This document shows, piece after piece, positions 1-8,840 of a stretch of 64,000 bases of DNA; positions within the stretch are counted from its first letter, which is position 1, and each line of letters starts with the position of its first letter. Under the pieces are notes generated by a model. That model was given only the letters and a program-made list of their open reading frames with translations, did not search any database and was not told where the DNA came from. Origin of the DNA: Zwartia panacis (lineage in GTDB: Bacteria; Pseudomonadota; Gammaproteobacteria; Burkholderiales; Burkholderiaceae_B); the NCBI RefSeq assembly GCF_030410395.1, contig NZ_JAUHHF010000001.1, positions 124,001 through 188,000 on the forward strand. Reading direction: 5' to 3'. The translations under genes and the position numbers were made by a program.

Positions 1-142
1 GGCACCCTCATCGCACCCATGATGTCTCTGGGGGAGTGGGTGGTAAGACTAGTGCTCTGAAAAGCCCACTATTCCGGTACACTTTCGACTGACTTCTATT
101 AACGGCGCTTAGGCGCCACGAACAGCGCTCTGGATCCTATTT
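1..142 (+). other. Leading region upstream of dapA; possible tail of a truncated gene
   Basis: Bases 1-60 form one open frame on the + strand that ends in TGA at 58-60, giving 19 residues that begin GTLIAPMMSL. This could be the 3' end of a gene cut by the window edge, but it is too short to identify. The rest is spacer with a small GC hairpin (GGCGC-TTAG-GCGCC, about 107-120) and no T-run. The dapA promoter should lie here, but I see no convincing -35/-10 pair. Confidence 0.25.
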
Positions 143-1048
143 ATGGCCACGAATTCTTCTTCCAACGGACCCCAGTTTCAAGGCAGTATTCCAGCCTTGG
201 TGACCCCGATGCATCCAGACGGCAGCCTGGATTACGAAAGCTTTCGGGCTCTGGTGGACTGGCATGCCCAAGAAGGCACAGACGCACTGGTGATCGTCGG
301 CACTTCCGGCGAATCCCCGACTGTCAATGTCGACGAGCATGCAGAACTCATCCGCGTTGCTGTCGAACACGCTGCTGGACGTTTACCCATCATCGCTGGC
401 GTCGGCGCAAACTCGACGCGTGAAGCCATTCATCTGGCTGAGCACGCGCGCAAAGTCGGTGCTCACGCGGGCTTGTCCGTGGTGCCCTACTACAACAAGC
501 CTTCGCAAGAAGGTATTTACCAACACTTCAAGACAGTTCAAGAAGCGGTCGATCTGCCAACGGTGCTCTACAACGTGCCCGGTCGCACGGTTGCCGATAT
601 GTCGCATGACACCGTGCTCAGGCTGGCTCAGATCCCTGGCATTATCGGCCTCAAGGACGCTACGGGTGACATTGGTCGCGGCGCGTTGTTGATTCGCGAT
701 GTGCCTGCCCATTTCCAGATTTTAAGTGGCGATGATGCCACCGCGGCCGCGCTGATCTTGCTGGGTGGTCGCGGCAATATTTCCGTGACAGCCAATATCG
801 CGCCTCGTCAAATGAGTGAGATGTGCAAAGCCGCCTTGGCCGGTGATGTACAAAAAGTCCGACAGTTAAATAGTCTGCTGGGTCCTCTCAACAAGCTTTT
901 GTTTGTTGAAGGGAACCCGATTCCAGTGAAGTGGGCATTGGCGCAGATGGGACGTATCCCCTCTGGTATCCGCTTGCCGCTTGTGGAATTAGGCGCTCAG
1001 TATCACGCTCCTTTGAGAGCTGCAATGGTTCAGGCGGGGTTGCTCTGA
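143..1048 (+). CDS. dapA: 4-hydroxy-tetrahydrodipicolinate synthase (DapA)
   Basis: This cytosolic enzyme condenses pyruvate with aspartate semialdehyde, the first committed step of the diaminopimelate/lysine branch. The 301-residue TIM-barrel protein carries the family marks: the GTSGES loop (residues 53-58, usually GTTGES), the active-site Tyr143 in LYNVPGRT, and the Schiff-base Lys171 in [10 protein letters not shown]. Length is normal; E. coli DapA is 292 residues. It is followed after a single base by bamC, the same dapA-bamC order as in E. coli and many betaproteobacteria, so the two are probably co-transcribed. The start ATG at 143 gives a short Ser/Asn-rich leader before the conserved GSIPALVTP strand. 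Confidence 0.97.
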   Translation: MATNSSSNGPQFQGSIPALVTPMHPDGSLDYESFRALVDWHAQEGTDALVIVGTSGESPTVNVDEHAELIRVAVEHAAGRLPIIAGVGANSTREAIHLAEHARKVGAHAGLSVVPYYNKPSQEGIYQHFKTVQEAVDLPTVLYNVPGRTVADMSHDTVLRLAQIPGIIGLKDATGDIGRGALLIRDVPAHFQILSGDDATAAALILLGGRGNISVTANIAPRQMSEMCKAALAGDVQKVRQLNSLLGPLNKLLFVEGNPIPVKWALAQMGRIPSGIRLPLVELGAQYHAPLRAAMVQAGLL

Positions 1049-1049
1049 A

Positions 1050-2201
1050 ATGAAAAGTTTGTTGAGTCAAAAGAAAGCGCTGATGGTGTCGGCAATTGCC
1101 GCCGTCATGGTGCTGAGTGGTTGTGCCTCGGTGCGAGAGGTGTTGAGTGGCGATAATTCTGTCGACTACAAGAGCGTGGTGCGCACTGATCCTCTGAGCA
1201 TTCCGCCTGATATGACACAGGCCGCGAGTGACCCGCGTTTCCGTGCGCCCGACTCAGGTACAACGACTTTTAGTCAGTATCAGAAAGCCGGCCAGGTGAA
1301 TCCTGCCGCACAAGCTTCGACTGCGAAATCCGCCGTGCTACCAACGCGCAGTGACATGCGCGTGATGCGGGATGGTGATTTACGCTGGTTGTCTGTGGAT
1401 ATGCCTGCTGACCGTGTATTTTCCACGGCAGCCGATTTTTGGACAGAGCTTGGATTCACGCTCGACGTTACAGATCCCAAAGCGGGTTTGATCGTGACCA
1501 ACTGGGCTGAAAATCGCGCCAATATTCCTGACAGCTGGATTCGTCAGGCACTAGGGAGCGTGATGGGTGGCGCTTGGGACAGCGGTACACGTGACAAGTT
1601 TCGCACACGTATTGAACGTAACGGCAACCGCACCGAGATCTACATCACTCACCAGCACATGGTTGAAGAGGCTCTTGGTAAAGGCGCCGGAGGTGTCGCT
1701 GCCGATATCCGCTGGACAATCGGAAAGGAAGATCCAGGTCTGAACGCAGCCATGCTTGCACGCATGATGGTCTTCTTTGGTGAAGATGTTGACGGCGCTC
1801 GCAAGAAAATGGCTCAAGCCAAGGCCGATCCCCAGTCTCCTCAGGTCGTCGCACCAGATGGCGACAAGACCAAGCTGGTCATTGGTGAGACATTTGATCG
1901 CGCCTGGCGACGTGTCGGCGTGGCGCTTGATTCGGGCGGATTCGCTGTGGATGATCGTGATCGTTCGACGGGTGAGTATTATGTTCGCTACGTTGATACT
2001 GACACAGGCATGAAACGCGACGAACCACACTTCTTTGCCCGTCTGTTTGGTGCCAAGGATGCGCCAAAGGCCCCGACATATCGTATCCGTCTGACATCTG
2101 TCGGTACCCAGACTGAGGTGACGGTACTCGATGACAAGGGTGTACGAGACACGAGCGCAACCGCTCAGCGCTTGCTGGCTGTATTGGCGGACAAAATCTA
2201 A
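1050..2201 (+). CDS. bamC: Outer membrane assembly lipoprotein BamC (NlpB)
   Basis: BamC is an accessory lipoprotein of the Bam complex that inserts beta-barrel proteins into the outer membrane. The 383-residue product starts with a basic, hydrophobic signal and a lipobox LSGC with the lipidated Cys25, followed by an extended N-terminal stretch and two helix-grip-like domains (about residues 105-240 and 265-383). Length fits the family; E. coli BamC is 344 residues. The start lies one base after the dapA stop, which suggests translational coupling, and a strong intrinsic terminator follows 44 bases downstream. Confidence 0.93.
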   Translation: MKSLLSQKKALMVSAIAAVMVLSGCASVREVLSGDNSVDYKSVVRTDPLSIPPDMTQAASDPRFRAPDSGTTTFSQYQKAGQVNPAAQASTAKSAVLPTRSDMRVMRDGDLRWLSVDMPADRVFSTAADFWTELGFTLDVTDPKAGLIVTNWAENRANIPDSWIRQALGSVMGGAWDSGTRDKFRTRIERNGNRTEIYITHQHMVEEALGKGAGGVAADIRWTIGKEDPGLNAAMLARMMVFFGEDVDGARKKMAQAKADPQSPQVVAPDGDKTKLVIGETFDRAWRRVGVALDSGGFAVDDRDRSTGEYYVRYVDTDTGMKRDEPHFFARLFGAKDAPKAPTYRIRLTSVGTQTEVTVLDDKGVRDTSATAQRLLAVLADKI

Positions 2202-2245
2202 GTCGCCTTTCATCACGCGTTGCGGGTGCGGTGTCCCGTAAAAAT

Positions 2246-2272
2246 AGGCTCCTTTTGGGAGCCTGTTTTTTT
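2246..2272 (+). terminator. Intrinsic terminator after dapA-bamC
   Basis: The stem AGGCTCC (2246-2252) pairs with GGAGCCT (2258-2264) across a TTTTG loop. A G and seven T residues follow on the + strand. This ends the dapA-bamC unit and separates it from the urease operon. It also argues against starting ureD upstream of this point. Confidence 0.9.
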
Positions 2273-2306
2273 CGCCTTCCCGAAAATAGGGCAACCAGGT
2301 TGTCAG

Positions 2307-2331
2307 TGCACCAAAATAATGCATTTGGTGC
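2307..2331 (+). promoter_or_regulatory. NtrC-like dyad upstream of ureD
   Basis: GCACCAAA (2308-2315) and TTTGGTGC (2324-2331) form a perfect 8-bp inverted repeat. Within it, bases 2307-2323 read TGCACCAAAATAATGCA, which differs at only two positions from the enteric NtrC consensus as I recall it (TGCACCAAAATGGTGCA). It lies about 105 bases upstream of ureD. Urease operons are nitrogen-regulated through NtrC in several bacteria. That it works as an NtrC site here is inference. Confidence 0.5.
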
Positions 2332-2408
2332 GCCAGAATGAGGCGCATCGCAGAAATGCGCTCCCACGTCATGCTTTTACCGCAGAGTATTCTCTGTACA
2401 TGGCGATC

Positions 2409-2425
2409 AGGCATCATTATTGCTT
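2409..2425 (+). promoter_or_regulatory. Candidate sigma-54 (-24/-12) promoter for the urease operon
   Basis: The sequence AGGCATCATTATTGCTT has the GG-N10-GC spacing of RpoN promoters, with GGCA at -24 and TTGCT at -12 close to the TGGCAC-N5-TTGC consensus. Together with the NtrC-like dyad about 80-100 bases upstream it makes the classic enhancer/sigma-54 layout. The predicted transcript would start at about 2435, immediately before the ureD ATG at 2436, so the message would be essentially leaderless or the start codon lies elsewhere. Confidence 0.4.
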
Positions 2426-2435
2426 GTGTCAGGTC

Positions 2436-3302
2436 ATGAACCGCGTCGAGTCTTTCACCACAGCAAGCTGGCTAGCCCGGCTTGAACTGGATTTTTATCC
2501 TGACGGGCAGGTCCAAACAGGACCCGCAGGACAAACACGCCGTACGAATCTCAAACATCAGCATCAGGGTCCGTTAAGGATACAAAAGGCGCTTTACCCC
2601 GAAGGCCCCGCACTCTGTCACGCGATCATCGTGCATCCACCCGGTGGAATTGCTGGCGGTGACCGGCTTGAGGTGCAACTTCGGAGTCAAGTACAGAGCC
2701 GTGCGCTGGTGACTACACCATCGGCTGCGAAGTGGTACGGGACCGATTGGGTGGTGCCAGCCACGCAAAAAATTGAGATCGACCTGGAAGGACAACTGGA
2801 GTGGCTTCCTCAGGAAACGATCGTCTTTGATCGCGCTCAAGTCGAGTCGGACATCACAATCGAGGCCGCCGCGACTGGGGCGATGCTGGGGTGGGATCAT
2901 TTAATTTTTGGGCGACGAGCTTCAGGTGAATCCTTTACCTCAGGACGTTTTGCGCAATCACTCAAGATCATTTTTCCAGAGGGGCTCGTCTGGCATGATC
3001 GTATCGTGCTGGAGGGAAGCGATGCGTTGTTTCACTCACCGATCGGTCTGAGAGGACATCATGCGTTTGCAACGGTTTGGGCTATTTTGGCCGAGCCAGA
3101 CGCATGGACAGAGCCTCAACTGGAGTCCGTGCGCAAGCAGAGCCCCGAGCTTGCGTGGACCGTGCTTCATCCACGTTTACTCGTCGGACGTTTGCTTGTT
3201 GAACCTTTAAAACTCAAGGGCTTGCTTGAACAGGCGTGGAGCACGCTGCGGCCCCTCGTTCTGGGTCGCATGGCCCTTCAACCCCGTCTCTGGGCAACAT
3301 GA
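2436..3302 (+). CDS. ureD: Urease accessory protein UreD (UreH)
   Basis: UreD is the scaffold that binds apo-urease and, with UreF and UreG, delivers nickel and CO2 to the active site. The 288-residue product has the family landmarks [23 protein letters not shown] (residues about 53-75), [10 protein letters not shown] and the C-terminal [14 protein letters not shown] block. The frame is open much further upstream, to 2220, but that extension would run through the bamC terminator and the promoter elements. The ATG at 2436 gives the normal family length. ureD is the first gene of ureDABCEFG, and 16 bases separate it from ureA. Confidence 0.92.
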   Translation: MNRVESFTTASWLARLELDFYPDGQVQTGPAGQTRRTNLKHQHQGPLRIQKALYPEGPALCHAIIVHPPGGIAGGDRLEVQLRSQVQSRALVTTPSAAKWYGTDWVVPATQKIEIDLEGQLEWLPQETIVFDRAQVESDITIEAAATGAMLGWDHLIFGRRASGESFTSGRFAQSLKIIFPEGLVWHDRIVLEGSDALFHSPIGLRGHHAFATVWAILAEPDAWTEPQLESVRKQSPELAWTVLHPRLLVGRLLVEPLKLKGLLEQAWSTLRPLVLGRMALQPRLWAT

Positions 3303-3318
3303 ATCAAGGAGTGTGCGG

Positions 3319-3621
3319 ATGGACTTGACCCCTCGAGAAAAAGATAAGTTACTCATTTTTACTGCGGCCCTACTTGCGGAAAGGCGCCTGGCACGCGGCT
3401 TAAAGCTCAATGTTCCCGAAGCGATTGCGCTGATTACGGCTGCGATCATGGAGGGCGCGCGTGACGGTAAAACCGTTGCGACACTGATGGCGGAGGGGCG
3501 CAACATATTGACTCGTGCGGATGTGATGGAGGGTATTCCTGAAATGATTCCGGACATTCAAGTCGAGGCGACGTTTCCGGACGGCACCAAACTCGTCACG
3601 GTCCATCAACCTATTCAATAA
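3319..3621 (+). CDS. ureA: Urease subunit gamma (UreA)
   Basis: Smallest structural subunit of the trimeric urease that hydrolyses urea to ammonia and carbamate in the cytosol. The product is exactly 100 residues, the standard length, and starts [14 protein letters not shown] as in other bacterial UreA proteins. It retains the [10 protein letters not shown] and [13 protein letters not shown] blocks. The frame extends upstream to 3226, but an AAGGAG ribosome site at 3306-3311, spaced 7 bases from the ATG at 3319, fixes this start. ureB follows after 9 bases. Confidence 0.97.
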   Translation: MDLTPREKDKLLIFTAALLAERRLARGLKLNVPEAIALITAAIMEGARDGKTVATLMAEGRNILTRADVMEGIPEMIPDIQVEATFPDGTKLVTVHQPIQ

Positions 3622-3630
3622 GGAGAGGCG

Positions 3631-3960
3631 ATGCAAACAACATCCATGGTTCCGGGACAAATGCTTGTTCAAGAAGGCGATGATATCGAGATTAACGTCG
3701 GTCGCGATGTATTGAGCCTGACTGTGTCCAATACAGGTGATCGTCCTGTTCAGGTGGGTTCGCATTTTCATTTTGCTGAGACCAATGCGGCGTTGTCGTT
3801 TGATCGCGCTGCGGCTCGAGGTTTTCGATTGAATATTCCCTCGGGAACAGCGATTCGCTTCGAGCCTGGACAGGCCCGTGAGGTCGAGCTTGTGGCCTTG
3901 AGTGGTGATCGCATTGTGTATGGCTTTTCTGGAGCAGTCATGGGGAGTCTGGACCAATGA
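3631..3960 (+). CDS. ureB: Urease subunit beta (UreB)
   Basis: Second structural urease subunit, 109 residues, encoded separately from UreA as in enteric and Burkholderiales operons (Helicobacter fuses the two). The core [17 protein letters not shown], with its conserved His pair, and the [15 protein letters not shown] block are intact. An AAGGAG ribosome site lies just before the ATG. The stop overlaps the ureC start by four bases (ATGA), indicating translational coupling that would help keep subunit stoichiometry equal. Confidence 0.97.
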   Translation: MQTTSMVPGQMLVQEGDDIEINVGRDVLSLTVSNTGDRPVQVGSHFHFAETNAALSFDRAAARGFRLNIPSGTAIRFEPGQAREVELVALSGDRIVYGFSGAVMGSLDQ

Positions 3961-5669
3961 AAATTTCAAGACAGGCTTATGCCGAAATGTTTGGGCCGAC
4001 CACTGGGGACAGGATTCGTCTCGCAGACACCTCTCTTTTTGCGCAGGTGGAAAAGGATTTCACGATTTACGGTGAAGAGGTCAAGTTTGGTGGTGGCAAG
4101 GTCATCCGGGACGGAATGGGACAATCGCAACGGATGAGTGCGGATTGTGTCGACACCGTTCTCACCAATGCATTGATCATCGATTACTGGGGCATCGTCA
4201 AAGCCGATATCGGCATTAAAAATGGTCGTATCTCGGGAATTGGCAAAGCAGGTAATCCGGATATCCAGCCTGGGGTGACAGTCGTGATCGGACCTGCGAC
4301 CGAAGTCATCGCAGCCGAAGGCATGATCGTGACGGCGGGTGGCGTCGATAGCCACATACACTTTATCTGTCCGCAACAAATCGAGGAAGCCTTGTGCTCA
4401 GGCGTGACCACCATGATCGGAGGTGGAACAGGGCCCGCGACCGGGACTTTTGCAACCACGGTCACCCCCGGTCCCTGGCACCTGGCGCGCATGCTCCAAT
4501 CCCTGGAGTCTTATCCAATCAATATCGGATTGTTGGGTAAGGGCAACGTGTCGTTGCCGGGACCTTTACATGAGCAAATCGAAGCGGGTGCCGTCGGTCT
4601 CAAGCTTCATGAGGATTGGGGCAGCACGCCCGCCGCGATCGACAACTGTCTGACCGTCGCAGATCAGACCGATACGCAGGTGGCGATCCATACGGATACG
4701 CTGAACGAGTCGGGGTTTGTCGAGGCCACACTTAAAGCCATTGACGGCAGGGTGATCCACACCTATCACACTGAAGGTGCCGGAGGCGGCCATGCACCCG
4801 ACATTATCCGCGTGTGTGGTGAGCAAAATGTTCTGCCCTCGTCGACGAACCCGACCCGACCCTATACGGTCAATACGCTTGATGAACATCTCGATATGCT
4901 GATGGTGTGTCATCACCTCGACGCCTCGATTGCCGAAGACATTGCTTTCGCAGAGAGCCGGATCCGTCGTGAAACGATCGCTGCCGAAGACATCTTGCAT
5001 GACATTGGAGCATTCTCGATGATTTCATCGGATAGTCAGGCGATGGGGCGCGTTGGAGAGGTCATCATGCGGACGTGGCAGACGGCGCATAAAATGCGTG
5101 AGCAACGTGGCTCCTTGAGTGATGGGGCATTTTCTGACCCCTCGACAAGCGATAACTCGCGCATCAAACGATACATCGCGAAATACACGATCAATCCTGC
5201 GCTGACGCATGGTATGGCGCATGAGATCGGCTCAATCGAGGTCGGTAAATGGGCGGATCTGGTGTTGTGGCGGCCGGCATTTTTTGGCGTCAAACCCTCG
5301 ACGGTCATCAAAGGTGGTCAGATCGCCATGGCCGCGATGGGTGATCCCAATGCCTCGATCCCGACACCGCAGCCTGTCCATTTCAGACCTCAGTTCGGAG
5401 CTTCCGCACGTGGTATTGAAACCAGTTGCATCACGTTCATGTCTGGTATCTCGGTGCAACGCGGCCTGCATCAGGAGCTTGGCTTGCGTAGACAGATCGC
5501 GACGGTGCAGGGTACGCGCACAGTCACCAAGGCCGATATGAAGCTCAACAGCGCCACCCCTCACATTACGGTGAGTCCTGAAAACTACAAGGTTTATGCC
5601 GATGGCGTCTTGCTGGATTGCGCCCCTGCGCAGGTGTTACCGATGGCGCAACGTTACTTTTTGTTTTAG
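3957..5669 (+). CDS. ureC: Urease subunit alpha (UreC), catalytic
   Basis: Catalytic subunit with the dinuclear nickel centre. The 570-residue protein has every metal ligand at the position expected from the Klebsiella enzyme shifted by one: His133 and His135 in DSHIHF, the carbamylated Lys216 in GLKLHED, His245, His271 and Asp359 in SSDSQAMGR. The flap catalytic His319 lies in MVCHHLD. Length is typical (Klebsiella 567). It overlaps ureB by four bases, and ureE starts eight bases after its stop. Nothing suggests loss of activity. Confidence 0.98.
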   Translation: MKISRQAYAEMFGPTTGDRIRLADTSLFAQVEKDFTIYGEEVKFGGGKVIRDGMGQSQRMSADCVDTVLTNALIIDYWGIVKADIGIKNGRISGIGKAGNPDIQPGVTVVIGPATEVIAAEGMIVTAGGVDSHIHFICPQQIEEALCSGVTTMIGGGTGPATGTFATTVTPGPWHLARMLQSLESYPINIGLLGKGNVSLPGPLHEQIEAGAVGLKLHEDWGSTPAAIDNCLTVADQTDTQVAIHTDTLNESGFVEATLKAIDGRVIHTYHTEGAGGGHAPDIIRVCGEQNVLPSSTNPTRPYTVNTLDEHLDMLMVCHHLDASIAEDIAFAESRIRRETIAAEDILHDIGAFSMISSDSQAMGRVGEVIMRTWQTAHKMREQRGSLSDGAFSDPSTSDNSRIKRYIAKYTINPALTHGMAHEIGSIEVGKWADLVLWRPAFFGVKPSTVIKGGQIAMAAMGDPNASIPTPQPVHFRPQFGASARGIETSCITFMSGISVQRGLHQELGLRRQIATVQGTRTVTKADMKLNSATPHITVSPENYKVYADGVLLDCAPAQVLPMAQRYFLF

Positions 5670-5677
5670 GAGTTTCG

Positions 5678-6289
5678 ATGGCGATCATGTTGACGACCCG
5701 TATTCCTGCGCAAGAGCGAGCGTCTGGGCAAGTGCAAGCTCTCTCAGAGGTCGATGCGCAATCAGAGTCTATTCCTGTACTGGAACTCACCCTTGAGGAT
5801 CGGCAGCGTTCACGTTTGGCTGCGATGCTTCCCAACGGACGTGCGGTCGCGGTCATCCTGGCGCGCGGCGAGTCCATGCAGCATGGGGATGTGCTTTGCG
5901 GTGAGGGCGGTGAACAGGTGCTCGTCCAAGCCGCACCTGAGTCGCTCATGCTGATCCGGGCATCCAATGCGTTCGAGCTCATGCGCATTGTGTACCACTT
6001 GGCGAATCGGCATGTGCGGGCGATGTTGCTCCCTGATTCTGTGTTGATCGAGCCTGATCCTGTTCTTGCAGAGCTTGTCCGACGCCTTGGAGGCACAGTG
6101 GAGCAGACTCGCCAGCCTTTTCTTCCCGAGGGGGGCGCTTATTCTGCCAATACGGGTGGTCACTCGCACTCACATTCTCATCACCATCATCAACATCCGA
6201 GTGAATGTGGCGTCGAGCTTCAGGACGAAGCGATGGGTCAGATCGGCGAACAACTTTCCATAGCAGCCCATGCGCGATCCAAAACTTAA
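5678..6289 (+). CDS. ureE: Urease accessory nickel metallochaperone UreE
   Basis: UreE binds nickel and hands it to the UreDFG complex for urease activation. The 203-residue product has an N-terminal peptide-binding domain, a C-terminal metal-binding domain (RASNAFELMRIVYHLANRH, about residues 90-108) and a His-rich tail near residues 165-178 (HSHSHSHHHHQH) that can buffer nickel. The frame opens earlier at 5618 inside ureC. The ATG at 5678 is preferred because it lies five bases after AGGAG (5668-5672) and gives the usual N-terminus. It overlaps ureF by 20 bases. Confidence 0.95.
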   Translation: MAIMLTTRIPAQERASGQVQALSEVDAQSESIPVLELTLEDRQRSRLAAMLPNGRAVAVILARGESMQHGDVLCGEGGEQVLVQAAPESLMLIRASNAFELMRIVYHLANRHVRAMLLPDSVLIEPDPVLAELVRRLGGTVEQTRQPFLPEGGAYSANTGGHSHSHSHHHHQHPSECGVELQDEAMGQIGEQLSIAAHARSKT

Positions 6290-6950
6290 TTCCCTTCTGG
6301 CGGCTTTGCATCTGGCGAGTCCGGCCTTACCTGTCGGAGGATTCGCGTACTCGCAAGGCTTGGAGCAAGCGATCGAGGATCGGTGGGTCACCGATATGGA
6401 ACAGGCTTACCTCTGGATTCGTGATGGTTTGCTGCTCAATTTGGCCCGTCAGGAGTTGCCGTGGTGGTTGCATTGTTATGACTGCGCTGCACGACAGGAC
6501 TGGGCTCTGCTGAAGCTGGGTAATCAACAACTCAGCGCGTTGCGGGAAACCTCTGAACTCAGACTCGAATCCCTCCAGATGGGGTATTCAATGGCAAAAC
6601 TCTTTGGACAGTGGCCTCTGGCACATGCTCTGGCCCAGTTTAGGGACATGACCTGGTCTTATCCTGCAGCCTATGCCGCACTGGCAGCCTGTAGCGGGGT
6701 AGAAAAGGAAACGGCACTGGCAGCATATTTGTGGGGATGGATTGAAAACCAGGTGTTGGCGGCCATTAAAACCGTTCCGCTCGGTCAGGTCGAAGGTCAA
6801 CAACTGTTACACCGGCTCAAGGATGATATTGCTCAGGCTTGTTTGATTGCCCAGCAGACCAGTCTCTCCGATGCCGGCACCGCTACATTCGGTCTGGCGA
6901 TGGCAAGTGCAAGGCATGAGACGCAGTACAGCAGATTATTCAGAAGTTAA
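6270..6950 (+). CDS. ureF: Urease accessory protein UreF
   Basis: UreF is a helical adaptor that joins UreD to UreG and gates the GTP-dependent urease maturation step. The 226-residue product shows the signature [21 protein letters not shown] (residues about 16-36) and a Leu/Ala-rich all-helical body, ending [15 protein letters not shown], with the short C-terminal tail known to contact the partners. It overlaps the end of ureE by 20 bases. ureG follows 17 bases after the stop. Confidence 0.95.
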   Translation: MRDPKLNSLLAALHLASPALPVGGFAYSQGLEQAIEDRWVTDMEQAYLWIRDGLLLNLARQELPWWLHCYDCAARQDWALLKLGNQQLSALRETSELRLESLQMGYSMAKLFGQWPLAHALAQFRDMTWSYPAAYAALAACSGVEKETALAAYLWGWIENQVLAAIKTVPLGQVEGQQLLHRLKDDIAQACLIAQQTSLSDAGTATFGLAMASARHETQYSRLFRS

Positions 6951-6967
6951 AAATAAGGAACACGAAC

Positions 6968-7588
6968 ATGACACAACTTTCCAATCCTTTGCGTGTAGGG
7001 ATCGGCGGCCCTGTGGGTTCTGGAAAAACGACCTTGGTCGAAGTCCTTTGTAAAAGGATGCGCGACCAGTACAAACTCGCTGTCGTGACAAATGACATTT
7101 ACACCAAGGAAGACGAGCGATTGCTCGTCGCGGCAGAGGCGTTGTCAGCGGACCGAATCATGGGCGTTGAAACAGGTGGCTGTCCGCATACGGCGATTCG
7201 CGAGGACGCGTCGATTAATCTCGAAGCAATTGACCGCATGCAAAAGCGTTTTCCAGATCTTGAGCTGATCTTTATCGAGTCCGGTGGAGATAATCTGGCG
7301 GCGACTTTTAGTCCTGACTTATCGGACCTGACGATTTATGTGATTGATGTGGCGGGTGGAGAAAAAATTCCTCGCAAAGGTGGTCCGGGTATCACGCGCA
7401 GTGATTTGCTGGTGATCAACAAAACGGATCTCGCACCGTATGTGGGCGCCAATCTGGACGTGATGCGCCATGACACGGCGCGCATGCGTGTCGATCGCCC
7501 CTGGGTCATGACCAACTTGAAAACAGGCGAGGGTCTGGACGAGGTCATCCGTTTTATCGAAAAATCAGGTTGCCTGGTTCGTTCGTGA
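6968..7588 (+). CDS. ureG: Urease accessory GTPase UreG
   Basis: SIMIBI-class GTPase that dimerises around nickel and powers its insertion into urease. In the 206-residue product the P-loop GPVGSGKT is at residues 14-21, the nickel-binding Cys-Pro-His motif at 72-74, the [17 protein letters not shown] block at about 104-120 and the G4 motif NKTD at 151-154. Length is standard. It is the last gene of ureDABCEFG. No nickel transporter or urea transporter gene lies in the window, so uptake must be encoded elsewhere. Confidence 0.97.
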   Translation: MTQLSNPLRVGIGGPVGSGKTTLVEVLCKRMRDQYKLAVVTNDIYTKEDERLLVAAEALSADRIMGVETGGCPHTAIREDASINLEAIDRMQKRFPDLELIFIESGGDNLAATFSPDLSDLTIYVIDVAGGEKIPRKGGPGITRSDLLVINKTDLAPYVGANLDVMRHDTARMRVDRPWVMTNLKTGEGLDEVIRFIEKSGCLVRS

Positions 7589-7608
7589 AAAACTGCGTCT
7601 GGACAAGA

Positions 7609-7636
7609 CAGGTCCGATTAACGGACCTGATTATTT
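7609..7636 (+). terminator. Hairpin between convergent ureG and roxA
   Basis: CAGGTCCG (7609-7616) pairs perfectly with CGGACCTG (7622-7629) over an ATTAA loop. On the + strand it is followed by ATTATTT, a weak U-tract, so it probably terminates the urease operon. The roxA stop codon (minus strand, 7631-7633) falls just beside it, so it may also protect the 3' end of that transcript. Confidence 0.65.
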
Positions 7637-8833
7637 GCGCACCAGATGAATCCATCCATCGTCGAGCCAGTCTGCAAGTGCTTCGAGTGCATCTTTCGAC
7701 AGGCGTTTAGCCGCGGGATCCGTTCCGGCAAGCTCCCGTGCATCGGCCAGTCGCTTGAGTCCCGCTTCGGCTTTCACCAAGGCGGCTTCGCCGTTGATGA
7801 AGAGTTGTTGACCACGATAGAGCATACGTGTGCGACGATCCAGTACCCAGTGCGTATAGGCTTGCGTATCTTTTTCTGAGTCCTGTTCCTCGTCCAATTC
7901 ATGCGAAAGCGGGCTGTCAAAGACAGCGGCCTGATTAGGCTCGGTGAGCCAGCACCCAAGAAAGCGTGTGGCAAGCGCATGATCAAAGCGGATTTTGCTG
8001 GCTGCAGCGATCGCAGCCTCTGTCAGTCGCTCGGGGATTTCAGCAGGATGGGCCACGGCGGGTTGACCCGGATCCCGATAGAACTTGTCTAGTGCAGGTC
8101 CGGGCAGGGCAGGTTCGCCGTAGGGACCGCTGGTAACGCCAGCGCGAGACAGAATCTGGTCGGCCGCTGCCTCGAGCATGCCACGCGCCAGAGCTGCCTC
8201 GTCGGGTGCGCGAAAACCAATCGAAATTGTCATACAGTCATCCAGTGCGATGCCATCATGAGCGGCTTGCGGGGGCAGATACAGCATGTCCCCCGGCTCG
8301 AGCACAAACTCTTGTTCAGGTTCAAAATTTTGCAAAATCTTGAGTGGCAAATCAGGTACGAGCGATAAGTCTTTTTGCTGACCGAACTTCCAGTGTCGAC
8401 GACCTTGTGCCTGCAAAAGAAAAACGTCATAACTGTCAAAATGCGGACCGACGCCTCCACCTGCAGTGGCAATGCTAATCATGAGGTCATCGAGTCGCGC
8501 GTCCGGTACAAAGCGAAACTGGTTCATCAGCGCGCAGGCCGCGTCATCATGGATATCAACGCTTTGTACCAACAACGTCCAATGCGTCTCGGACATTTTG
8601 GGCAAGCGACTGAAGGGACCGACTTCCATATTCCATTCGTCCTGGTCCCGCCAGATGAGTTTGGACTCAACATCGTCGCGCTTGCTCATTTTTTTGAGTG
8701 TTGCCATTGAGACGGGAGGCTTGAAGTTTTTGAAAGCCTGGCGCACGAGTAAGGGTTTGCGCTGCCAGTAGGTTTTCATGAATTGGGAAGGGGTGAGTCC
8801 ACCCAGGAGGGCGAGGGGCTGATCCGTGTGCAT
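7631..8833 (-). CDS. roxA: JmjC-type ribosomal oxygenase, RoxA/YcfD family
   Basis: Predicted 2-oxoglutarate/Fe(II) oxygenase; E. coli YcfD hydroxylates an arginine of ribosomal protein uL16. The 400-residue product has a JmjC/cupin barrel with the iron triad His131, Asp133 (GPHFDSYDVF) and His192 (PPQAAHDG), and a C-terminal dimerisation/winged-helix part. The frame continues upstream to 9064 inside mutS. The ATG at 8833, seven bases after the mutS stop, gives the usual start (MHTDQPLALLGGL). Its position directly behind mutS implies co-transcription. The exact substrate is not visible in the sequence. Confidence 0.85.
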   Translation of the reverse strand: MHTDQPLALLGGLTPSQFMKTYWQRKPLLVRQAFKNFKPPVSMATLKKMSKRDDVESKLIWRDQDEWNMEVGPFSRLPKMSETHWTLLVQSVDIHDDAACALMNQFRFVPDARLDDLMISIATAGGGVGPHFDSYDVFLLQAQGRRHWKFGQQKDLSLVPDLPLKILQNFEPEQEFVLEPGDMLYLPPQAAHDGIALDDCMTISIGFRAPDEAALARGMLEAAADQILSRAGVTSGPYGEPALPGPALDKFYRDPGQPAVAHPAEIPERLTEAAIAAASKIRFDHALATRFLGCWLTEPNQAAVFDSPLSHELDEEQDSEKDTQAYTHWVLDRRTRMLYRGQQLFINGEAALVKAEAGLKRLADARELAGTDPAAKRLSKDALEALADWLDDGWIHLVRK

Positions 8834-8840
8834 ACAAAAC

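Noticed and set aside
1551-2417. Long 288-codon minus-strand frame opposite bamC
   Set aside because: It is antisense to a clear bamC gene and its composition is that of a shadow frame (His/Thr/Ile mixture, no domain).
2220-2435. N-terminal extension of ureD
   Set aside because: The extension would translate the bamC terminator and the NtrC/sigma-54-like elements; the family starts near 2436.
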